Source: an uncultured Kangiella sp. (GTDB lineage: Bacteria > Pseudomonadota > Gammaproteobacteria > Enterobacterales > Kangiellaceae). From it: a stretch of 64,000 nt of DNA. Below are positions 26,354 through 37,200 of this stretch, piece by piece. Position 1 is the stretch's first letter. Every line of letters starts with the position of its first letter. The stretch spans positions 333,469-397,468 of the forward strand of contig CANNDL010000001.1 of assembly GCA_947503435.1 (NCBI GenBank), in the 5' to 3' direction. The position numbers were made by a program, and so were the translations under genes. The notes beneath the pieces are model-generated. The model was given only the letters and a program-made list of their open reading frames with translations. It had not been told where the DNA came from and ran no database searches.

Positions 26354-27214
26354 ATGAAATTATTAGACTGGGAAGTTGGACTCGATCAACCGTTTTTCTT
26401 GATCTGTGGACCTTGTGTGATTGAAAGTGAACAGCTCGCAATCGATACCGCAGGTTATATGAAGGAAATTACTGACCGTTTAGATATTCCTTATATTTAT
26501 AAATCATCTTTTGATAAAGCGAACCGTTCATCCAGCAAAAGTTTCCGTGGGCCGGGCATGGAAAATGGCTTGAAAATTTTGCAAAAGGTTAAAGATCAAG
26601 TTGGCGTGAGAGTACTAACCGATGTACATGAAGACACACCGATGCATGAAGTGGCTGATGTGGTTGATGTGATGCAAACACCTGCATTTTTATGCCGCCA
26701 GACTAATTTCATTCGTCGTGTATGTGAGCCTGGTATCCCTGTGAATATCAAAAAAGGCCAATTTTTATCGCCTTGGGATATGAAAAACGTGATTGATAAA
26801 GCTAAAGAAACTGGCAATCAAAACGTTATGATTTGCGAGCGTGGGGTTTCTTTTGGTTATAACAACTTAGTCTCTGATATGCGCTCTCTTTCCATTATGC
26901 GCGAGTCAGGTGTGCCAATTGTTTATGACGCGACTCATTCGGCACAATTACCGGGTGGACAAGGTTCGTCTTCTGGCGGTTTACGAGAAGTGATTCCAGT
27001 ATTGACTCGTGCAGCTATCGCCTCAGGCGTTTCAGGAGTATTCATGGAGTCGCACCCAGATCCAGCTATAGCAAAATGCGATGGTCCAAATTCATTTCCA
27101 ATGTATCGCATTGAAGAAATGCTTGCGACAATGAAAGAATTAGATTTGGTAGTAAAAAAAGCAGGTTTTGTTGAAGATTCTATTACCGAATTCGGTAATG
27201 GCGACTTAATTTAA
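26354..27214 (+). CDS. kdsA: 3-deoxy-8-phosphooctulonate synthase
   Basis: A 286-residue KDO-8-phosphate synthase that condenses phosphoenolpyruvate with arabinose-5-phosphate for lipopolysaccharide KDO. Motifs: [70 protein letters not shown] and [11 protein letters not shown]. The family's metal-dependent form has Cys in the GPC(V/M) motif, while the metal-independent form has Asn; here the residue following GP is Cys. It lies between pyrG and eno, likely in one operon. Confidence 0.97.
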   Translation: MKLLDWEVGLDQPFFLICGPCVIESEQLAIDTAGYMKEITDRLDIPYIYKSSFDKANRSSSKSFRGPGMENGLKILQKVKDQVGVRVLTDVHEDTPMHEVADVVDVMQTPAFLCRQTNFIRRVCEPGIPVNIKKGQFLSPWDMKNVIDKAKETGNQNVMICERGVSFGYNNLVSDMRSLSIMRESGVPIVYDATHSAQLPGGQGSSSGGLREVIPVLTRAAIASGVSGVFMESHPDPAIAKCDGPNSFPMYRIEEMLATMKELDLVVKKAGFVEDSITEFGNGDLI

Positions 27215-27220
27215 GTTTAG

Positions 27221-28528
<1,308 letters not shown>

Positions 28529-28534
28529 GAATAT

Positions 28535-28556
28535 TAAGGGCTCAGTTGAGCCCTTA
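28535..28556 (+). terminator. Hairpin after eno
   Basis: TAAGGGCTC-AGTT-GAGCCCTTA: a perfect 9-pair stem with a 4-base loop just after the eno stop. The following ATTAATATT is AT-rich but not a clean T tract, so termination may be partial, leaving read-through into ftsB. Confidence 0.65.
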
Positions 28557-28595
28557 ATTAATATTGAAAACAAAGGGTTTTGATAAAGTAATATT

Positions 28596-28877
28596 ATGAA
28601 GTGGATGGCCGCCATACTATTTTTGATCTTGGTATCATTGCAATACCGAATTTGGTTCGGAGGTTCTTCATTCCAAAAAATTCAGCAGCAAAAAGAAAAG
28701 GTTTCGATAATTGAAACGGAAAATGATGAGTTACTACAAAGAAATCAAAAGCTGTTAGCTGAAATTAAAGGGTTAAGAATTGGAACGGACTCAGTAGAAG
28801 AAAGAGCTCGTTACGAACTAGGAATGATCAAAGAAGGAGAAGTGTTCTTCCGACTGCTCGAAAAGGATACACAATAA
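28596..28877 (+). CDS. ftsB: Cell division protein FtsB
   Basis: A 93-residue bitopic inner-membrane protein of the FtsQLB divisome complex. It has one helix near residues 3-21 (MAAILFLILVSLQYRIWFGG), then a coiled coil of about residues 30-60, and the conserved VEERARYELGMIKEGEVFFRLL end. The LQYRIWFGG junction after the helix is the family hallmark. The position eno-ftsB-ispD is the usual gammaproteobacterial one; ispD starts 7 bases later. Confidence 0.95.
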   Translation: MKWMAAILFLILVSLQYRIWFGGSSFQKIQQQKEKVSIIETENDELLQRNQKLLAEIKGLRIGTDSVEERARYELGMIKEGEVFFRLLEKDTQ

Positions 28878-28883
28878 CCATAC

Positions 28884-29591
28884 ATGACCAACAATCAGAA
28901 TTCCGATGAAAAAATTTGGGCTATCATTCCAGCTGCCGGTATTGGCGCACGAATGGCTACAGATACACCTAAACAATACCTTACCATCGGCAATAAAACT
29001 ATCTTAGAGCACAGTCTCAGCAATTTTTTAAAGCATCCTGCTATACACAAAGTTATTATGGTCATACATCCACAAGATAAAAAATGGTCAACATTAGAAG
29101 TTTCTGAACATGATAAAATTATAGTGGTAGATGGTGGTGAAGAGCGAGTTGACTCTGTCAAAAATGGTCTAGCAAAAATTAAAGATCTAGGCGGCGCAAA
29201 AGACTGGGTTATGGTGCATGATGCCGCTCGTCCTTGCTTATATTCCTTGCATATTGATAATCTAATTAAAGCCAAAGAAACTTCGCCTGAAGGCGTTATT
29301 TTAGCTATCCCGTCATTTGATACTGTTAAAGTCACTAATAACCAACAGACAATTGATAAAACCTTAGAGCGTGAAAATATTTGGTTAGCACAAACTCCAC
29401 AATTTTTTCCGGTAGAATTATTATGTAATTCAATCCGTCAGTCACTAATCGATGGTATTAATATCACCGATGAAGCATCGGCAATGGAAGCGCAAGGCTA
29501 TCATCCGGCCTTAGTGATTGGTTCAAAGCATAATATTAAGGTTACTGAGCAAGAAGACTTGATATTGGCGTCTATATCACTAAGCCATTAG
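28884..29591 (+). CDS. ispD: 2-C-methyl-D-erythritol 4-phosphate cytidylyltransferase
   Basis: A 235-residue MEP-pathway enzyme that joins MEP with CTP. The nucleotide-binding start is [20 protein letters not shown], with conserved later motifs [31 protein letters not shown] and [14 protein letters not shown]. It contributes to isoprenoid precursors together with ispF immediately downstream (8-base gap). Confidence 0.96.
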   Translation: MTNNQNSDEKIWAIIPAAGIGARMATDTPKQYLTIGNKTILEHSLSNFLKHPAIHKVIMVIHPQDKKWSTLEVSEHDKIIVVDGGEERVDSVKNGLAKIKDLGGAKDWVMVHDAARPCLYSLHIDNLIKAKETSPEGVILAIPSFDTVKVTNNQQTIDKTLERENIWLAQTPQFFPVELLCNSIRQSLIDGINITDEASAMEAQGYHPALVIGSKHNIKVTEQEDLILASISLSH

Positions 29592-29599
29592 GAGAAGCG

Positions 29600-30082
29600 A
29601 TGTTTAGAATTGGTCATGGCTATGATGTCCATAAATTTGGAGGTGATAAGCCTTTAATTTTAGGCGGTGTCGAATTTGAAAATGAGCAAGGATTAATAGC
29701 TCATTCAGATGGCGATGTGGTATTACACGCTATTTGTGATGCTTTGTTAGGCGCTATTGCCAAAGGCGATATAGGCCATCACTTTCCAGATACTAATGAC
29801 GAGTTTAAAGATGCCGATAGTAAGCAGCTTTTAACGCAGGTGATGAATTTAGTTATGGAATCAGGTTATAGCCTTGGCAACTTAGATATCACTATCATTG
29901 CTCAGGCGCCCAAAATGGCTGCAAAAATAGATGGTATGCGTGGAATAATCGCTGCAACCTGTAATGCTGATTTTGATCAAATAAATATCAAAGCAACCAC
30001 GACTGAAAAGCTTGGTTTTATAGGGCGTAAAGAAGGGATCGCCGTTCATGCAGTATGTTTGCTTGTAAAAAATAATGGTTGA
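29600..30082 (+). CDS. ispF: 2-C-methyl-D-erythritol 2,4-cyclodiphosphate synthase
   Basis: A 160-residue trimeric MEP-pathway enzyme. Zinc-site motif [12 protein letters not shown] (Asp-x-His), then [33 protein letters not shown] and a [18 protein letters not shown] tail, all conserved. AGGAG precedes the ATG. It overlaps the truD start by 8 bases, pointing to translational coupling. Confidence 0.97.
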   Translation: MFRIGHGYDVHKFGGDKPLILGGVEFENEQGLIAHSDGDVVLHAICDALLGAIAKGDIGHHFPDTNDEFKDADSKQLLTQVMNLVMESGYSLGNLDITIIAQAPKMAAKIDGMRGIIAATCNADFDQINIKATTTEKLGFIGRKEGIAVHAVCLLVKNNG

Positions 30083-31130
30083 ATTATCTTTATATAACTG
30101 GGCTCGCTTTACCGGAGATCCTGCAGGCAAAGCTCAATTTCGTTCTCATCTCGAAGATTTTATTGTTGAAGAAAACTTAAGGTTCGAGCCTTCAAATGAA
30201 GGTGCTCACCATTTGCTTTATATCGAAAAGCGCAATGTAAACACGGATATTGTTTGCCACAAACTGCGTCGGTTTGCTGATGTAAAACCTTTAGATATTG
30301 GTTATGCGGGCAAAAAAGACCGCTTCGCAGTGGCACGCCAATGGTTTAGTGTCCAACTTCCTATGTTACGAGAAATTAACTGGCAAGAATTTAACGATGA
30401 TGAAGTTAAAGTTCTAACTGCTACTCGTCATGATAAAAAACTTAGAATAGGAGCGGTTAAATCTAATCAATTTAAAATCATTTTAAGAGATTTTAATGGC
30501 GATAGAGGTTTATTAGAAGAAAAGCTCAAAATTATTAACCAGCACGGATTCCCTAATTATTTTGGTGAGCAAAGGTTTGGCCGTAACGGTGATAATTTAG
30601 TTCGTGGCTTGGATATACTTGAATCGAATAAGCGTTTTAAGAATCGTAATTTACAGGGCTTATTATTTTCATCGGTACGCTCCGCCTTATTTAATCATCA
30701 AGTTTCGCAAAGAGTTGAGCAATGTTTGTTTAATCAGTTATTAGAAGGCGACTTTGTGCAGTTAGACGGCTCCGAATCAGGTTTTTTAGTTGAAAACTTA
30801 GCAAAAGAAGATGCCCGCTATCACGAGAATGATATTCATCCCTGTGCTAGCTTACCAGGGCGTGGGCGAACGCCAGTTAATGGGCAATGCTTAATTCTAG
30901 AGAATCAATCTTTAGTAGAATATCAAGATGTTATTGAAGGACTCGCAAAAAAAGGCTTGAATTGGGAAACACGCTCAATTCGTGTTTTTCCTAAAAATGT
31001 CACTTTGAGTTGGCATAATAATAAAGATTTAGAAATTAGCTTTAGTTTGCCAAAAGGGGCTTTCGCAACTAGCTTTTTAAGAGAACTGGTTGATTTGCAG
31101 ATAGTGAGAAGAGATGAAGATATTACTTAG
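30075..31130 (+). CDS. truD: tRNA pseudouridine(13) synthase TruD
   Basis: A 351-residue pseudouridine synthase acting on U13 of tRNA-Glu. Motifs: [20 protein letters not shown] near the N-terminus, catalytic region [19 protein letters not shown] (Asp in KKDR), [16 protein letters not shown], and the C-terminal [15 protein letters not shown]. Its ATG is inside ispF (8-base overlap), and its 3' end overlaps surE by 17 bases, so ispF-truD-surE are tightly coupled. Confidence 0.96.
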   Translation: MVELSLYNWARFTGDPAGKAQFRSHLEDFIVEENLRFEPSNEGAHHLLYIEKRNVNTDIVCHKLRRFADVKPLDIGYAGKKDRFAVARQWFSVQLPMLREINWQEFNDDEVKVLTATRHDKKLRIGAVKSNQFKIILRDFNGDRGLLEEKLKIINQHGFPNYFGEQRFGRNGDNLVRGLDILESNKRFKNRNLQGLLFSSVRSALFNHQVSQRVEQCLFNQLLEGDFVQLDGSESGFLVENLAKEDARYHENDIHPCASLPGRGRTPVNGQCLILENQSLVEYQDVIEGLAKKGLNWETRSIRVFPKNVTLSWHNNKDLEISFSLPKGAFATSFLRELVDLQIVRRDEDIT

Positions 31131-31866
31131 TAACGATGATGGCTTTTTTGCTCCGGGAATTAATGAGCTTTATGATCACTTGTCGAAAATTGCCGATGTT
31201 ACAGTGGTAGCACCGGATCGCAATCGTAGCGGCGCTTCAAATTCTTTAACTTTAGATCAACCTATTCGGGCTCACAAAACCGAGCGTGGGTTTTATTCAG
31301 TCACCGGCACTCCTACTGACTGTGTCCATTTAGGTACTCATCACTTAATGCACTCAGCTCCAGATATGGTAGTGGCTGGGATTAACACAGGCGCAAACCT
31401 CGGTGACGATGCTCTCTATTCAGGTACTATTGCTGCGGCAATGGAAGGGCGCGCACTTGGCCATACAGCTGTTGCAATATCTCTCAATGGGCATAATTGC
31501 AGTCATTATGAAACCGCTGCACGGGTGGCGGTTGAAGTTATCCAAAAGCTAATAGCTAAGCCTTTGGCTAAGAATCAGGTAATAAACATTAATGTTCCCG
31601 ATTTGTCTTATGAAGAAATTAAAGGATTTAAGTTAACTCGCTTGGGAAATCGACACAGGGCTGATACTATTATTCCAGCGAAAGATCCAAAGGGTCGAAC
31701 CATTTACTGGATAGGACCACAGCCAGAAGGGCAAGATGTTGGAGAGGGCACTGACTTTCATGCAGTTGAAAATGGCTTAGTTTCAATCACGCCAATTAAT
31801 GTGGATCTGACCGCCTATAACAGTTTTGATGAAATAGAAAACTTCTTAGAAAGTTTCACGGATTAA
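31114..31866 (+). CDS. surE: 5'/3'-nucleotidase SurE
   Basis: A 250-residue metal-dependent nucleotidase/exopolyphosphatase. It opens [20 protein letters not shown] with the Asp-Asp metal pair, followed by VVAPDRNRSGASNSLTL, TPTDCVHLG, GINTGANLGDDALYSGTIAA and FHAVENGLVSITPI. It starts inside truD and is followed after 12 bases by pcm, the classical surE-pcm stationary-phase pair. Confidence 0.97.
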   Translation: MKILLSNDDGFFAPGINELYDHLSKIADVTVVAPDRNRSGASNSLTLDQPIRAHKTERGFYSVTGTPTDCVHLGTHHLMHSAPDMVVAGINTGANLGDDALYSGTIAAAMEGRALGHTAVAISLNGHNCSHYETAARVAVEVIQKLIAKPLAKNQVININVPDLSYEEIKGFKLTRLGNRHRADTIIPAKDPKGRTIYWIGPQPEGQDVGEGTDFHAVENGLVSITPINVDLTAYNSFDEIENFLESFTD

Positions 31867-31878
31867 AAAGATAATTAT

Positions 31879-32547
31879 ATGAATGCAACTCGAGTTTCTG
31901 GCATCGGCATGACTTCACAACGCACTCGAAGTCGTCTAGTGCAATGGTTAATGGATGAAGGGATCCAGAACCAACAAGTTTTAAGAATCATGGAAGACAC
32001 GCCGCGTCATTTGTTTATTGACGAAGGCTTATCTCATCGAGCATATGAGAATACTGCATTGCCTATTGGTGAAGGACAAACTATTTCACAGCCTTATATC
32101 GTAGCTCGTATGACCGAGATTTTACTTGAGACCGGAAGCGTCGACAAAGTTTTAGAAATTGGTACCGGTTGTGGTTATCAAACTGCGGTTTTGGCAAAGT
32201 TATGCAAAACAGTATTTTCTGTTGAGCGTATTCGAAAACTACACATGCAGGCCAGAAGAACTCTTAATCAAATTGGACTACATAATATTCAACTATTATT
32301 TGCTGACGGATTTAATGGATGGAATCAAAATGCGCCTTTCGACGCGATCATAGTTACTGCGGCACCTTCGGAAATTCCTGAAAAGCTTTTACTGCAAATG
32401 GCTGACGGCGGCCGAATGATTATACCTGTGGGAACCCAAGAAGCGGAGCAAGAGCTCTATTTAGTGGAACGTCAGGGTGACAAATTCAGAAAAACCTTTG
32501 TCGAGAAAGTTAAGTTTGTACCGCTGGTTGGAGGCGTTGCTCGTTGA
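31879..32547 (+). CDS. pcm: Protein-L-isoaspartate O-methyltransferase
   Basis: A 222-residue repair methyltransferase that starts conversion of isoaspartyl residues back to aspartyl. Substrate region EGQTISQPYIVARMTE, SAM motif I VLEIGTGCGYQTAVLAKL, motif II ADGFNGWNQNAPFDAIIVTAA and motif III GGRMIIPVG. It is coupled to yqaA: the TTG start of yqaA overlaps the pcm TGA stop. Confidence 0.96.
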   Translation: MNATRVSGIGMTSQRTRSRLVQWLMDEGIQNQQVLRIMEDTPRHLFIDEGLSHRAYENTALPIGEGQTISQPYIVARMTEILLETGSVDKVLEIGTGCGYQTAVLAKLCKTVFSVERIRKLHMQARRTLNQIGLHNIQLLFADGFNGWNQNAPFDAIIVTAAPSEIPEKLLLQMADGGRMIIPVGTQEAEQELYLVERQGDKFRKTFVEKVKFVPLVGGVAR

Positions 32548-33131
32548 AGATTTTCACTAGTCTGTATGACAAATGTCTTGAATGGGCCAGACACCAGTAC
32601 GCAGTTTATATTTTAGGTTTTATCAGTTTTATTGAGTCGATTTTCTTTCCGATCCCAACAGCCATTATGTTTGCTCCCATGGCATTGGCGAATCCCCAAA
32701 AAGCTTTCAGGTTGGCGTTTATTGCCACTTTGTTTTCGGTGCTCGGAGGTATTGCGGCTTATTTTATTGGTTTTTATGCTTATGAGTCATTGGTGACGCC
32801 ATTGGTTGAGCAATTCGGCTGGCAAAACAAAATGGTTAAGGCGCAAGGCTGGTTTGAAACTTATGGTATTTGGATTGTATTAATCGCGGGCTTTTCGCCA
32901 ATTCCTTATAAAATCCTCACACTAACCGCAGGTGCTATGCAGATGGCTTTCTTGCCGTTTGTATTGGCTTCGATTGTAGGTCGAGCTGCGCAATTTTATC
33001 TGATCGCTGGCTTTGCTAAATGGGGCGGTAAGGAAATGGAACAAAATTTGCGTAAATATATGGAATATATCGGTTGGGCAGTGATAGTCTTGGCTGTGAT
33101 GGCTTATGTTATTTATCAACTTTATCAATAG
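32544..33131 (+). CDS. yqaA: DedA/VTT-family inner-membrane protein YqaA
   Basis: A 195-residue protein with four to five helices. Residues typical of the family are FISFIESIFFPIPTAIMFAP, the re-entrant loop AGFSPIPYKILTLTAGAM, and a C-terminal helix (YIGWAVIVLAVMAYVIYQLY). DedA/VTT proteins are linked to lipid flipping and envelope homeostasis; the substrate of YqaA is not established. TTG 32544 is the start, with TGGAGG at 32529-32534 and a TTGA overlap with the pcm stop. The order pcm-yqaA-nlpD is frequent in gammaproteobacteria outside the enterics. Confidence 0.88.
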   Translation: MKIFTSLYDKCLEWARHQYAVYILGFISFIESIFFPIPTAIMFAPMALANPQKAFRLAFIATLFSVLGGIAAYFIGFYAYESLVTPLVEQFGWQNKMVKAQGWFETYGIWIVLIAGFSPIPYKILTLTAGAMQMAFLPFVLASIVGRAAQFYLIAGFAKWGGKEMEQNLRKYMEYIGWAVIVLAVMAYVIYQLYQ

Positions 33132-33150
33132 CTTGTGGTCTTATTGATAT

Positions 33151-34110
33151 ATGAAGGACAATAATCCGAAACCGTTATCGCAAATTCTAAAAGAGTCGGC
33201 CATTAGAGCTTTGTGGCTGGTAGCGATTGTGTTTGTGATATATTTACTGCAAGGTTGCGGCAACAAGCGATTGGCCTCGATTGAGGAAAGGCAAACTAAG
33301 TCATCACAGGTGAAAGTAAATACCGATGATGATTATTCAGCGGTTGATCAAAATACTGATGTTTATCAAGTCAAAGCCGGTGATACATTGTATTCAATCG
33401 CTTTTCGATTTGGACTGGATTATAGAACCCTTGCCAAAGCTAATGGAATTGGCCGAAGCTACTTAATCAATGTTGGGCAAAACTTAAATATTGAGGCCGC
33501 TAGGAAGTTTCAAGAACCTAAAACTAGGGAAACTCGAGTCGCAACCTCAAAACCCGTAGTTACTCGAGAAAAACCCAATCTAACTCGCACAAACCAAGGG
33601 ACATCTAAGCCTGTGGTTGTCTCAAGAAACCAAAAGCCAATAGTTTCAAGCGGTAGTAACAAGCCAAAACCTAAACCGCCAACTTCCAACACTAAAAAAC
33701 CACAAAACAATCAAGGCATTAAACATTCCGATTCAAACAAACCCGTTAAATTTTGGATTTGGCCAAATATGGGAAGAGTCGATAAAGGCTTTGTCGCCAC
33801 CGGCAGAAAAGGAATTGATATCGCTGGCAATATGGGGGATCCAGTGCGAGCATCTGCAGCCGGTAGAGTCGTTTATGCCGGAAGAGGTTTAAGGGGGTAC
33901 GGAAACTTAGTTATCATAAAGCATAATAATAGTTTTATTAGCGCCTATGCTCATAACCGCAGTTTGTTAGTCAAAGAAAACGAAATCATTAAGGCGGGTC
34001 AAAAAATTGCTGAAATGGGCCGATCGGATTCTGATATCCCTAAATTGCATTTTGAAATTCGTTATAAAGGTAAACCTACCGATCCTTTGAAATACCTCCC
34101 AAAGCGTTAA
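33151..34110 (+). CDS. nlpD: Murein hydrolase activator NlpD
   Basis: A 319-residue lipoprotein. A long N-terminal hydrophobic segment ends in YLLQGCG (acyl Cys36). LysM follows at about residues 71-115 (VYQVKAGDTLYSIAFRFGLD). Next comes a Pro/Lys/Asn-rich linker with repeated KPVV and QKP elements, and then the LytM/M23 domain from about 215. Like E. coli NlpD the LytM domain is degenerate: the first metal motif reads KGIDIAG without the usual His, though LHFEIRYKG remains. It activates the amidase AmiC during division. rpoS, which usually follows nlpD, is not here. Confidence 0.93.
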   Translation: MKDNNPKPLSQILKESAIRALWLVAIVFVIYLLQGCGNKRLASIEERQTKSSQVKVNTDDDYSAVDQNTDVYQVKAGDTLYSIAFRFGLDYRTLAKANGIGRSYLINVGQNLNIEAARKFQEPKTRETRVATSKPVVTREKPNLTRTNQGTSKPVVVSRNQKPIVSSGSNKPKPKPPTSNTKKPQNNQGIKHSDSNKPVKFWIWPNMGRVDKGFVATGRKGIDIAGNMGDPVRASAAGRVVYAGRGLRGYGNLVIIKHNNSFISAYAHNRSLLVKENEIIKAGQKIAEMGRSDSDIPKLHFEIRYKGKPTDPLKYLPKR

Positions 34111-34212
34111 TCTCACTACAATTCGATACATATTTAGCTGTAATTTATGCTAAGTTTGTTCGTCAATTGTACGAATTGTCAGCATTTTAAACATTTTATA
34201 AGGGTAGGTATT

Positions 34213-37200
34213 ATGCTTTTTAAGAAGCCATCTGTATCGCTGGCTATAGCAGCGACTTTATTTTCATTTGGGGTGTCAGCAGACAGCTCTTTAAATTTAA
34301 AAGAGAATTATTATTTCACAAGTTCTGCTAACCAAGTCAATTTAAATCTAAAAGCACAAAAGCAAACTCATAATGTTAATTTTCACCAAGGTACAATCGC
34401 AAAACCACAATTAAATCTTTTAAAATCAGGTCAAAGTTTAGACCAAGCATATGCGGATTATTACCTCTCTCGCTTACTTCCTACCGTTATAACGCCTACC
34501 ATTGCGAAACAAAAAAAATCAGCTGAAGGCGCTACTTTAAAAATGATGCATAGCAATGGTAAAGGTGCCATTGTCGCAAAATATCAGCAAATAATTGATG
34601 GCAAGGAAGTTATAGGTCGCGAATTTAATGTTTTGATGAATGATAAGCATGAGCTAATTGCTTCTTCAGGCTATTTTTCGGCTCCAAATTTAAAGTTGTC
34701 TGCTAAGAATAAACAAATTATTCTTCAAGCAAATGATGCATTCCAATTGGCTCTTAAAGATTTACTAGGAGCAAATATTTTTGCCGTAGTCCAGCCCACT
34801 AACAAAATCCAAAATTACCAGCATTTTGAAGTATCACAAACCAGTAATGACTTTCGGTTAGATAAAGAGGCGCGTAGTAAAGATGTTTGGTTTGACTCGT
34901 ATGGGCAGTTACATACAGCTTACTATTTAGAGTTCTTCGGAAAAGATAAAGATAACCAGCAGTTCGCGTATTCTTATGTGGTCGATGCCGAGTCTGGCAA
35001 GATATTGGCGCGAAAAAACTTGGTTCAATATGAAAACTTTACCTATCGTGTTTTTACCGCAGACCCCACTAAGGCGCCTATATTAGAAGGGCCACAAGGT
35101 CACGAGTATCCAATTATAGGAGCTGATCCGACTACCGTTAATAACAATCATAATCGTGTATATCAAGCTGCTAGTCATCAGTTAGTGACTCTAGAATCGG
35201 CACCTTTTTCAAGAAATGATCCTTGGTTAGCTGCAGGAGCAACCACTACCAGTGGTAATAACGTAGATGCTTATTTAGATATTTCGGGCGAGCAAGGTTT
35301 TAATAGCTCCGATTTTAGAGCCGCCACTACTTCGGCTAACACTTTTGATTACACTTATAATGTAGACAATGCTGGCGCTACTAACTCACAAAATTCGGCC
35401 ATCGTTAATTTGTTTTATATGAATAACTGGTTGCACGATTGGATGTATGACTCGGGTTTCGATGAAGCATCATTAAATGCCCAGAATGATAACTTTGGTC
35501 GCGGTGGTGCTGGCAATGATGCTATCAATGCCGAAGGTCAGGATTTTTCAGGACGTAATAATGCCAATATGGCAACCCCATCTGATGGCTTTTCGCCAAG
35601 AATGCAGATGTATTTATACGATGGCCCTGCAACTCAAGGGGTCGATTATCAATTAACTTTAACCGGCGTTTCAGGCTTAACCAACCCTAATGTAGGTTTG
35701 GCAAGCTATGGTCCATTATCGTATCCAAGCACCACAGGCGAGCTCGTTGCCTTTACCGATGCTACCGCACCAGAATTTGATGCTTGTACGGCACCGACCA
35801 ATGGAGCTGCGTTATCCGGTAAGATTGCCTTAGTTGATCGGGGGGAGTGTAACTTTACTGAAAAAGTTAAACACTCGCAGGATGCTGGTGCAATCGCTGT
35901 CATAGTAGCAAATAATGTGGATGCAACTGCCGTTATTACTATGGGTGGTGATGACAATACCATTACCATTCCAAGCATGATGGTTTCCCAGAATGATGGT
36001 GCGACAATACGCTCAGCCATGGATTCAGGAACTGTGTCAGCCACATTATTCAGAAATAATACCGATGTGGATGGAACTTTAGATAATGCCATCGTTGCCC
36101 ACGAATGGGGGCACTATATTACTAACCGTTTAGTTGGTAATGCCTTTGGATTGATTAATAATCAAGGTCGCGGTATGGGTGAAGGTTGGGGCGATTTTAT
36201 GGCCTTGTTAACTTATGCAGCTGAAGCAGATAAAAACGTTACAGGTAATGATCAATATCAAGCGCTGTACCCAATGTATGGTTGGGCTGATAGTAATACT
36301 TACTATGGTATCCGCAGAGTCCCTTATACCACCAATATGGCGCAAAACGGATTGACCTTTAAACATATTGAAGAAGGTGTTGCCTTACCTAATCATCCTG
36401 TGCAATTTGGTGCTAATGGTGATGGTAATAGTGCGGTACATGCTACCGGTACTGTTTGGGCGACTATGTTATGGGAAGTTTACGCCTCTTTGTTAAATAC
36501 GTACGCATTTGATACCGCACAAACTAAGATGAAAGATTACTTAGTCGCCTCGCTTAAAATGACTCCAGTAGCTCCAACTTTCGTAGAAGCCCGTGATGCT
36601 ATGTTATCAGTGGCACTTGCTACCAATGCTACCGATTACGATCTTATGTTAACGGCATTTGCAAAGCGTGGTATCGGTGTCGGCGCTGAAGCTCCGGCTA
36701 AAGATTCTGACAATAATTCTGGCGTTGTGGAGAGTTTCGTTGCTCGCCAATCAAGGTATGATTTTAGTGGCAGCAATATAGACAACTCTTTTGCAGGTGG
36801 CTTAGGTTTTTGTACTGATGATGGGATTTTAGATGCCGGCGAAACAGCATTACTTACTGTTTCGGTTAAAAATACGGGTAGTGAAGCTTTATCAAATGTA
36901 TCTGTCAGAATGGCCTCAAATGCTGATGTTAGCTTTAGCAATAATGGCCTTCAACAAATAGCAAGCCTTACTCATTTTGAGTCTAAGGATGTCACGTTTG
37001 AAGTAACACTTAATTCCGCACAATCTGCTGAGGATATTACTTTAAATGTTGAATTCCCTGAGGCTGTTGTTGGGGATGTGATTGTCGAACCTGGAACAGA
37101 AGTTTTAAGTTATAAAGTGAATTTTGATTTTGGCCCTGATGCATCTCGCCAAGTTGAAGACTTTTCAGTCATTGAAGCGGTTGAAAATGATTGGACGCGT

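Noticed and set aside
28895-29335. Minus-strand 146-codon frame inside ispD
   Set aside because: Despite its length it is antisense to a complete ispD, with no family-like motifs.
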